From contig NZ_LMDA01000001.1 in assembly GCF_001424985.1 (NCBI RefSeq), positions 1,249,599-1,313,598 of the forward strand: 64,000 nucleotides of DNA, written 5' to 3'. The notes below the pieces were generated by a model. That model was not told the origin of the DNA, made no database searches, and was given only the letters and a program-made list of their open reading frames with translations. Below, in pieces: positions 58,357-64,000 of this stretch. Each line of letters opens with the position of its first letter. The first letter of the stretch is position 1. The position numbers and the translations under genes are program-made. Origin of the DNA: Rhizobium sp. Root1212. GTDB lineage: Bacteria; Pseudomonadota; Alphaproteobacteria; Rhizobiales; Rhizobiaceae.

Positions 58357-59211
58357 CTAAAGCGTCAGGCGCATTGGATGCGCCCGGTAAGTTCCGAGAA
58401 TCCTTACCTTTTCGGAGAAATAGCGCAGCTCGTCGAGCGCCTGGCGGACATGGACGTCCTCCGGGTGGCCTTCGATATCGGCATAGAACTGCGTGGCGAT
58501 GAACTTGCCGCCGAGCTGGTAGCTTTCGAGCTTCGTCATGTTGATGCCGTTGGTGGCAAAACCGCCGAGGGCCTTGTAGAGGGCGGCCGGGATGTTGCGG
58601 ACGTTGAAGACGAAAGTGGTGACGATCACGTCCTTTTCCGCACCGCGGCGCACATCCTGCGGATCGCGCGAGAGCACGACGAAGCGCGTGACGTTGTTCT
58701 CGGTGTCCTCGACATTCTCTGCAATGATTTCAAGGCCGTAGAGATCGGCGGCCAGGCGCGGCGCGAGCGCCGCCATGGTGCGGTCGCCCATCTCGGAGAC
58801 GAGCTTGGCAGCACCGGCGGTATCACCGGCGACCACCGGCTTCCAGCCATTGGCGCGGACGATCTTGCGGCACTGGCCGAGCGCATGGATGTGGCTGTGC
58901 ACGGTACGGATCTCACTGCGCTCGACGCCCGGCAGCACCATCAGCTGGAAGCGGATCGGCATGAAATATTCGCCGACGATGTGCAGGCGCGATTCCGGCA
59001 GCAGGTGATGGATGTCGGCGACACGGCCGGCGATGGTATTTTCGATCGGGATCATCGCCAGATCGGCCTCGCCGTTTTCGACCGCGAGGAAGGCATCCTC
59101 GAAGGTCTGGCAGGGCAAGGGCTCCATATCCGGGAACATATCCCGGCAGGCCATGTCGGAATTGGCGCCGAAATCGCCCTGGAAGGAGATCCTGTTGGTC
59201 TTGGTGATCAT
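58357..59211 (-). CDS. pheA: Prephenate dehydratase
   Basis: 284-aa monofunctional enzyme of phenylalanine synthesis. The start MITKTNRISFQGDFGANSDM is chosen over a long unsupported extension. The PDT domain has IPIENTIAGRVADIHHLLPE and NNVTRFVVLSRDP (the catalytic Thr-Arg-Phe). The C-terminal ACT domain has GINMTKLESYQLGGKFIATQ (ESRP-like effector site), so Phe feedback is expected. It follows kdsB by 4 bases. Confidence 0.95.
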   Translation of the reverse strand: MITKTNRISFQGDFGANSDMACRDMFPDMEPLPCQTFEDAFLAVENGEADLAMIPIENTIAGRVADIHHLLPESRLHIVGEYFMPIRFQLMVLPGVERSEIRTVHSHIHALGQCRKIVRANGWKPVVAGDTAGAAKLVSEMGDRTMAALAPRLAADLYGLEIIAENVEDTENNVTRFVVLSRDPQDVRRGAEKDVIVTTFVFNVRNIPAALYKALGGFATNGINMTKLESYQLGGKFIATQFYADIEGHPEDVHVRQALDELRYFSEKVRILGTYRAHPMRLTL

Positions 59212-59215
59212 GGGG

Positions 59216-59968
59216 TCAGCCTTTCGCGGCAAGCAGGCGCCGGGCCTTTTCGAGATCGGCCGGGGTATCGACGCCGAGCGGCACGGAACGAACGACCTCG
59301 ACATCGATGCGCATGCCGGCCTCAAGCGCCCGCAACTGCTCCAGCGATTCGCGCTTTTCGAGCGTCGAGGGCGACAGGCCCACGAATTTTTCAAGCGCGG
59401 CGCGGCGATAGGCATAAAGCCCGATATGATGGTAGAGCGGACCCTTGCCGTGAGGTGCGGTGGCGCGGGTGAAGTAAAGCGCCCGCAGGCGATCCTCCGC
59501 GATCGGCGAACCGACGACCTTCACCACGTTGGGATTGGTCTTTTCTTCCTCGTCCTCGATTTCGACCGTCAGGGTGGCGATATCGACGGCTTCGTCTTCG
59601 AGCGGCCTCAGGGCAGCGCGGATGGTTTCCGGCTCGATGGTCGGCAGGTCGCCCTGGACATTGATGACGATCTTGGCACGGCCTTCCGGGTCGCACTTCA
59701 GAAGGGCTTCATAGATGCGGTCGGAGCCGGACTGATGGTCGACGCGAGTCATGACCGCTTCGAAACCGGCTGCCGTTACGGCATCGAACGTCTCCTGATG
59801 ATCGACGGCGACAACGATTCGGCCGACATCGGCATCCTTCGCGCGCAATGCCACCTGGACGATCATCGGCAGGCCGCAAATATCGGCCAGCGGCTTGCCC
59901 GGCAGGCGGGTCGAGGCCATGCGCGCGGGAATAAGAACAAGAGTTTCATGCAAATTGTCGCTGGTCAT
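59216..59968 (-). CDS. kdsB: CMP-KDO synthetase (3-deoxy-manno-octulosonate cytidylyltransferase)
   Basis: Activates KDO for lipopolysaccharide inner core. 250 aa. N-terminal [20 protein letters not shown] is the nucleotidyl-transferase signature. [28 protein letters not shown] and [16 protein letters not shown] follow. ATG 59968 gives the usual length. It is in an operon with pheA, a pairing often seen in rhizobia. Confidence 0.95.
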   Translation of the reverse strand: MTSDNLHETLVLIPARMASTRLPGKPLADICGLPMIVQVALRAKDADVGRIVVAVDHQETFDAVTAAGFEAVMTRVDHQSGSDRIYEALLKCDPEGRAKIVINVQGDLPTIEPETIRAALRPLEDEAVDIATLTVEIEDEEEKTNPNVVKVVGSPIAEDRLRALYFTRATAPHGKGPLYHHIGLYAYRRAALEKFVGLSPSTLEKRESLEQLRALEAGMRIDVEVVRSVPLGVDTPADLEKARRLLAAKG

Positions 59969-60124
59969 GCTTTGGCCTTCAAAGTACACAGGAAAAGTGT
60001 CAAAACGTCACGGACCTGCGCGGATAATCTCTGTTGCAACACAGAGCCAAAAGACATAGGTTCCGCGCGATTTCAAGATGGGCCGGTTTTTTGTTTGTGC
60101 CGGCTGTAAGGGGAGCGTTTACAG

Positions 60125-60751
60125 ATGAACTCATATGTGAACATGGGCGTAGGTGCCTTGCTGGGCACCGTCTTTGTTCTGATGTCCGTCTCGATCGCGT
60201 CGGAGGGCATTTTCCACTCGGAGAAACCCGAGAAGGAAGGTTTTACGATCGTCGCCGAAGAAGGTACGTCGGAGGCGGGCGGGGGCGCCCAGGCGGAAGC
60301 CGAAGTCGATATCAAGCCGCTGCTGGCGAGCGCCGATGCAAGTGCGGGCGAAACCGTCTTCAAGAAATGCGCAAGCTGTCACACCGCCGAAAAGGGCGGA
60401 CCGAACAAGGTCGGTCCGAACCTTTGGGGCGTCGTCGACCGGCCGATCGCATCGCATGAAGGTTTCAGCTACTCGGCCGGCATGAAGACCTTCGCCGAAG
60501 CCAACAAGACCTGGACCTACGATCACCTGAGCTTCTTCGTCGAGGCGCCGAAGAAGCACGTTCCCGGTACCGCCATGGGCTTTGCCGGCGTCAAGAAGCC
60601 GGACGAGCGCGCCAACCTGATCGCATGGCTGCGCCAGCAGTCCGACAGCCCGTCGCCGCTTCCGGACGCATCGGCAGCAGCCGCTCCGGCCGCAGGCGAG
60701 GCACAGCCGGCAGCGACCGAAGGCGAGGCCAAGCCCGCTCCGGCCAACTGA
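60125..60751 (+). CDS. cycM: Membrane-anchored c-type cytochrome (CycM-like)
   Basis: 208 aa. An uncleaved-looking N-terminal anchor ([20 protein letters not shown]) and a short linker precede a class I cytochrome domain with haem motif [20 protein letters not shown] and Met ligand context [11 protein letters not shown]. It ends in an Ala/Pro/Glu-rich tail. In rhizobia this type carries electrons from bc1 to aa3 oxidase. A terminator follows. Confidence 0.93.
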   Translation: MNSYVNMGVGALLGTVFVLMSVSIASEGIFHSEKPEKEGFTIVAEEGTSEAGGGAQAEAEVDIKPLLASADASAGETVFKKCASCHTAEKGGPNKVGPNLWGVVDRPIASHEGFSYSAGMKTFAEANKTWTYDHLSFFVEAPKKHVPGTAMGFAGVKKPDERANLIAWLRQQSDSPSPLPDASAAAAPAAGEAQPAATEGEAKPAPAN

Positions 60752-60774
60752 ACCAAACAGCGTTCTGCACAAAC

Positions 60775-60803
60775 AAAGCCCGGCCGCTGCGCCGGGCTTT
60801 TTC
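60775..60803. terminator. Terminator after cytochrome c gene
   Basis: Ten-base stem AAAGCCCGGC / GCCGGGCTTT with a six-base loop and TTTTTC beyond, between convergent cycM and the AEC permease gene. Confidence 0.85.
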
Positions 60804-60811
60804 TTTTCCGC

Positions 60812-61756
60812 TTACACCAGAAGCAGCGTCCAGGCCGAAACCGAGACGACGCCGAGCGCCGTCGTCAGCGTGATGGTGGAAGAGGCAAGGCCATGGCCGA
60901 CATTGAAGTGATTGGCGATCAGCCAGGCATTGACGCCGGTCGGCACCGATGAGGTGAGCACGAGCGCCGCCGTCCAATCCCGATCGAGGCCCAGCAGGTG
61001 GCAAGCGGTGAAGACGCTGGCCGGCAGCACGATGAGCTTCAGGCCCGTCGTGACCGAGGCAAGCCCGAGATTGCCGGAGAGGCCGTATTTATCGAGCGCC
61101 ATACCGATCGAAATCAGGGCTGCGGGCGCGGCAACAGCGGCGACCTGATCGACGACGATCTTCACCGGGCCACCGAGCGGCGTGCCGATGAGATGAAACA
61201 GCGCGCCGCACGCAAGGCCGATCACCAGCGGATTGCGCACCAGATTGCGCAGGATGCCGCGCAGAAGCCGCGCCGGGCTCTGGGCGGGCTTGCCGCTGGT
61301 CTGGCGCTCGGCGCGCTCCATCAGCACCGTGCCGGCGATCATCATCACCGGAAGGTGCACCGAAAGCAGGATGGACAGCGCCACGAGGCCGCTTTCGCCG
61401 ACATTGCGCGAGACCAGCGGCAGGCCGATGAAAACATTGTTGGCGAAAGCGGAGGAGACGCCCGACAATACGCCGATGCGCGGGTCGCGTCCGAAAATCA
61501 CCGTCGCGGCGAGATGGCCGAGCGTCCAGGTGACGGCGACGCCGGAGAAATAGGCGACCCAGAGCAGCCAGGGCGAGCTGCCGCTGAATTCGGCCTCGGC
61601 GATCGTGCGAAAGAGAAGCACGGGAACGGCGACGCGGAAGACGAAATCGCTGAGGCCATCGCCCACCGTCGCCTTGAGATAGCCGAGCCGCACGACCAGC
61701 CAGCCGATCAGGATCAGGAGGAAGATCGGGACGACATTCAAGAAGATTTCGGACAT
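60812..61756 (-). CDS. AEC-family transporter
   Basis: 314-aa permease of the auxin-efflux-carrier family with about ten hydrophobic segments. Typical features: PIFLLILIGWLVVRLGYLKA at the N-terminus, VFRVAVPVLLFRTIAE, and SVPTGVNAWLIANHFNVG near the C-terminus with an embedded Asn motif. Bacterial members move malate, malonate or similar acids; substrate unknown. Confidence 0.9.
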   Translation of the reverse strand: MSEIFLNVVPIFLLILIGWLVVRLGYLKATVGDGLSDFVFRVAVPVLLFRTIAEAEFSGSSPWLLWVAYFSGVAVTWTLGHLAATVIFGRDPRIGVLSGVSSAFANNVFIGLPLVSRNVGESGLVALSILLSVHLPVMMIAGTVLMERAERQTSGKPAQSPARLLRGILRNLVRNPLVIGLACGALFHLIGTPLGGPVKIVVDQVAAVAAPAALISIGMALDKYGLSGNLGLASVTTGLKLIVLPASVFTACHLLGLDRDWTAALVLTSSVPTGVNAWLIANHFNVGHGLASSTITLTTALGVVSVSAWTLLLV

Positions 61757-61942
61757 GGGAGGATGGCCCTGGGAGGGAAGCGGTTTTCACTTTTATGGCC
61801 CCCTAAAGCCCTCAGGCAACGGCAAATCGCAGCCACGCCGATTTTGCCGCGCACATTAGAGAGCCCTTTGAAAGTCATGCCGGCGCAAGCCTCGCATGTA
61901 AGATTTAGCATGCGAAAACCAGCCTCTTCGAAAGGCAAGCCC

Positions 61943-62200
61943 GTGAACGAGAAATGGTGGCAGGAACCCGTCGTCCTGGAACTGGGCGGGATTGGAAAAT
62001 ACCGGGTCGTTCGAAACACGCGCGAGGCGGCAGAATGCCTGCTCGACCAATGGCCGGTTCATGACGGCACCGCCTACAAGGCGGCCATCCGCATGTGCCG
62101 CCACGTGCTTTGCGGCGAGCAGCCGGTGGACTATGCGCGGCAGGATTTCATCGCCGCAGCGGTCGAGGCTTTCATCCACGTCGATCAACCGCGCTTTTGA
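61943..62200 (+). CDS. DUF982-type small protein
   Basis: 85 aa from GTG 61943 (M)NEKWWQEPVVLELGGIGKY, preceded by AAAGG; an ATG at 61910 would give 96 aa. VRNTREAAECLLDQWP and RQDFIAAAVEAFIHV are characteristic of the DUF982 family that is expanded in rhizobia. Function unknown. Confidence 0.85.
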   Translation: MNEKWWQEPVVLELGGIGKYRVVRNTREAAECLLDQWPVHDGTAYKAAIRMCRHVLCGEQPVDYARQDFIAAAVEAFIHVDQPRF

Positions 62201-62259
62201 CGGTTTAAAAGCGGAACATTCGAGAGGAGATGGCGTTCCCTTTTCAGAAGGAAACGCAC

Positions 62260-62526
62260 ATGACCACGGAACGACCGCCCTTTTACGCCCATAGCGACGA
62301 CAGGTCCGATCTGGAGGGCGAGGCGCTGGCCGGCAAGGTGCTGCGCTATATCCGCTATTCGACGCTGATCGACACGTCCGGCCTCTCGGTTATGGCCCTC
62401 GGGCGGATGGTGGTGCTGAGCGGCACCGTGTCCTGCGAGGCGGAGATCGGCTGCGTGGAGGATGCGGCAGCGTCCGTGATCGGCGTGCATCTGATCGAAA
62501 ACCGGCTGGAAGTGCTGACCCATTGA
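62260..62526 (+). CDS. BON-domain protein
   Basis: 88 aa. AGKVLRYIRYSTLIDTSGLS, then GRMVVLSGTVSCEAEIGCVE and VIGVHLIENRLEVL give the BON pattern of short helix plus beta strands around a conserved glycine. There is no signal peptide, so probably cytoplasmic. The start at 62260 follows AAGGAAA; an ATG at 62230 has its G-run too close. Confidence 0.8.
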   Translation: MTTERPPFYAHSDDRSDLEGEALAGKVLRYIRYSTLIDTSGLSVMALGRMVVLSGTVSCEAEIGCVEDAAASVIGVHLIENRLEVLTH

Positions 62527-62725
62527 CGCGCAGCCGCGGCAAGGACGCGCGGTGGGTGGTTTTGTCGCAACTTGCGATATTCCCCGACATCATGGAAAAG
62601 TCTATTTAGAAGCATGTCCAGCGGAGGTGCGAGGCTGTCTTGCGTTCGAACCTGCAGGGAAATGCTCTGGAAGCTGGCGTTGCGGGGCGCAGCGCAGACC
62701 GAAGCGGCATGGGGGCCGGCAGCCG

Positions 62726-63454
62726 ATGACGACACGCTTGGACATCCACAATTCGAAGACCCCCAATCTCTGTCAAAGCTGCGAAATCCGTCACAAGGGT
62801 ATGTGCGGCGCCTTGAGCACCGAAGAGCTGGTGACGCTTGCCCGCCACACGCGGCAGGTGCGCCACGATGCCGGCGCGCAGCTTTCCAGCGAAGACACGC
62901 CGATCACCTCCTATGCCAACGTGATGCGCGGCGTGTTGAAGCTGACCAAGGTGCTGGAAGACGGTCGCCAGCAGGTCGTCGGCCTGCAATTCGCGCCGGA
63001 TTTCGTTGGCCGCATTTATGGACAGACTAACGATGTCTCCGTCGAGGCGGCCTCGGATGTCGAGCTTTGCCGGGTTCCGCGCGCCGCGCTGGAGCAGATG
63101 GTTGCCGACAACCCCAAGCTTGAGCGCCGGCTGATGGAACAGACGCTGCGCGAACTCGACGAAGCCCGCGGCTGGATGGTGACGCTCGGCCGCAAGACCG
63201 CGGCGGAGAAGGTGGCAAGCTTCCTCCACCTCATCGCCACCCATATCGACCCTCTTGGCGAAACCGTAGACGAGGCGGCGGTAGAATTCGACCTGCCGCT
63301 GTCGCGCGCCGATATCGCCGATTTCCTCGGGCTGACGATCGAGACCGTATCGCGGCAGATGACCAAGCTCAGGACGGCCGGCGTGATCACCATCGTCGCC
63401 AACCGGCACATCGTCGTGCCGGACCTTGCCCGGCTCAAGGCGCGCTGCGGCTGA
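62726..63454 (+). CDS. fnrN: Crp/Fnr-family oxygen regulator (FnrN-like)
   Basis: 242 aa. N-terminal cysteine cluster Cys16-x2-Cys19-x7-Cys27 (NLCQSCEIRHKGMCGAL) plus a central cysteine in DVELCRVP make four ligands for an oxygen-sensitive [4Fe-4S] centre, the FNR/FnrN pattern. The C-terminal HTH ADIADFLGLTIETVSRQMTK has the E-x2-SR recognition sequence for TTGAT-N4-ATCAA sites. I saw no such anaerobox just upstream. It converges with a hemerythrin-like gene next to fixS, consistent with microaerobic control. Confidence 0.93.
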   Translation: MTTRLDIHNSKTPNLCQSCEIRHKGMCGALSTEELVTLARHTRQVRHDAGAQLSSEDTPITSYANVMRGVLKLTKVLEDGRQQVVGLQFAPDFVGRIYGQTNDVSVEAASDVELCRVPRAALEQMVADNPKLERRLMEQTLRELDEARGWMVTLGRKTAAEKVASFLHLIATHIDPLGETVDEAAVEFDLPLSRADIADFLGLTIETVSRQMTKLRTAGVITIVANRHIVVPDLARLKARCG

Positions 63455-63926
63455 GGTCTACAAAGGCCTCCTCGCCCGAGCCTGCGAGCAGCAGTGGCAT
63501 CAGCACATCCCTGTCGAACCAGATATGCCGGCGCATGGCGGCAAAGAAAGTGCGCAGCATGTAGCCGAGCGTTTCCGCCGACGGTTTCGGGTGGCCCCAG
63601 CCGCGGGCGCTCAGCGCATCGTAAAGTTCTTCGGCATAGGCGTCGTCTTCCAGATGCTCGTAGCGCAGGCGGTCGATGACGGCTGCCAGCGCCGGGGACG
63701 CGGCGGCGCGGTCCTGCAGCAGAGGAAACAGCAACAGTTCTTCCAGCTTGTGGGCGCGATCGACGACCGCCGGGATCGTGCGGGCAAGACGCAGGCAATG
63801 GAGTTTGTCGAGGCCGGCCGGCAGCGCATCCGCCATATGCTCCAGCGCGTCGCAGAGCGCCAGTTGTTCGCCCCAGATCTCCGACAGGGGCGCGAAGGAT
63901 TGTGTTTCAGCGGCGCGGGCGTGCAT
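63435..63926 (-). CDS. Hemerythrin HHE-like protein
   Basis: 163 aa, all helical. Putative metal ligands: DRAHKLEELLLFPLL (H..E), RLRYEHLEDDAYAEEL and RRHIWFDRDVLMPLLL (H...D), the HHE cation-binding layout. Likely binds a di-iron or other metal and may sense oxygen or NO. Its start overlaps the 3' end of the fixS gene, so it belongs to that transcript. Its 3' end overlaps fnrN convergently by 20 bases. Confidence 0.8.
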   Translation of the reverse strand: MHARAAETQSFAPLSEIWGEQLALCDALEHMADALPAGLDKLHCLRLARTIPAVVDRAHKLEELLLFPLLQDRAAASPALAAVIDRLRYEHLEDDAYAEELYDALSARGWGHPKPSAETLGYMLRTFFAAMRRHIWFDRDVLMPLLLAGSGEEAFVDLSRSAP

Positions 63927-64000
63927 GGGCCGTCTCCGGGTTTTCGTCGTTTTCGATGAAGATTCGCTCGGCGGCGCCGTCGAGGTCTTCGTACTGGCCG
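63907..64000 (-). CDS. fixS: CcoS/FixS cbb3 oxidase maturation protein (C-terminal part)
   Basis: Only the last 30 codons are in the window; the gene continues beyond 64000. The readable end GQYEDLDGAAERIFIENDEN matches the conserved CcoS tail (GQ-[YF]-[ED]DL-[DE]G-A-RI). The stop is at 63907-63909 and overlaps the hemerythrin-like gene by 20 bases. CcoS is the small membrane protein of the fixGHIS cluster needed to insert cofactors into cbb3 oxidase. Confidence 0.8.
   Translation of the reverse strand, partial: GQYEDLDGAAERIFIENDENPETAHARPRR

Noticed and set aside
62527-62725. FNR/FixK anaerobox in the fnrN promoter
   Set aside because: No TTGAT-N4-ATCAA or TTGA-N6-TCAA match; only vague TTGC/GCAA half-sites.

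Overview
The window reads as chromosomal DNA from an alphaproteobacterium of the Rhizobiaceae (Rhizobium/Agrobacterium/Allorhizobium-like). I base this on high GC content, the mutM-rpsT-dnaA gene order, a Porin_2-type outer membrane protein, a BA14K-type protein, a DUF982-type protein, a membrane-anchored CycM-like cytochrome c, an FnrN-type regulator beside fixS, GANTC (CcrM) sites and CtrA-like boxes, and intergenic palindromes that look like rhizobial RIME elements. Coding density is normal. I see no prophage, insertion sequence, CRISPR array or plasmid replication gene. Species cannot be fixed from sequence reading alone.

Layout. 1-4 kb: mutM, rpsT, a gene-free stretch of about 1 kb carrying a GANTC cluster, then dnaA. 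4-6.5 kb: an M17 aminopeptidase and a TadD-like lipoprotein. 6.7-17.9 kb: a tad/cpa type IVb (Flp) pilus locus. pilA-cpaA-cpaB-cpaC-cpaD-cpaE-tadA-tadB-tadC lie on the minus strand. A short CpaC-N-domain protein and two TadE/F-like pseudopilins diverge from pilA. 18-30 kb: a nucleoside uptake and breakdown island. deoB, a deaminase and upp lie on the plus strand. A seven-gene minus-strand operon (ABC ATPase, two permeases, cdd, pnp, deoC, deoA) faces them, and the matching BMP binding protein lies separately beyond slyX. 30-33.6 kb: a TonB-dependent siderophore receptor with an IRO-like box, and its likely AraC regulator. 33.7-39.5 kb: small membrane protein, tRNA-Ser, ECF sigma factor, D-2-hydroxyacid dehydrogenase, MFS transporter with an HxlR repressor, and small proteins. 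39.7-47.5 kb: methylmalonyl-CoA mutase and both propionyl-CoA carboxylase subunits, interleaved with a glutathione transferase and an unknown ORF. 47.6-53.1 kb: DUF2161-like protein, an unknown protein, tRNA-Leu, phosphohexomutase, BA14K, a VTT membrane protein, a SelT/W/H-like protein and DoxX. 53.1-57 kb: ybaB, dnaX, SRP RNA, HIT protein and nudC. 57-61.8 kb: porin, pheA, kdsB, cytochrome c and an AEC permease. 61.9-64 kb: DUF982, a BON protein, fnrN, a hemerythrin-like protein and the tail of fixS, which runs off the edge.

How the parts work together. The nucleoside island can import nucleosides, deaminate and phosphorolyse them, isomerise (deoxy)ribose-1-phosphate (DeoB), split deoxyribose-5-phosphate (DeoC) and reuse uracil (Upp). 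Its two transport transcripts share an exact 15-base palindrome-containing element. Propionyl-CoA carboxylase and mutase feed odd-chain and branched-chain carbon to succinyl-CoA. The right edge looks like the flank of a fixGHIS cbb3-oxidase maturation cluster under oxygen control.

I did not find a convincing wholly new multi-gene system. The most useful leads are regulatory: the shared nucleoside element, CtrA-like boxes at the pilus genes, GANTC clustering before dnaA, and the paired HxlR-type operators. All calls rest on reading the sequence; no database search was run.
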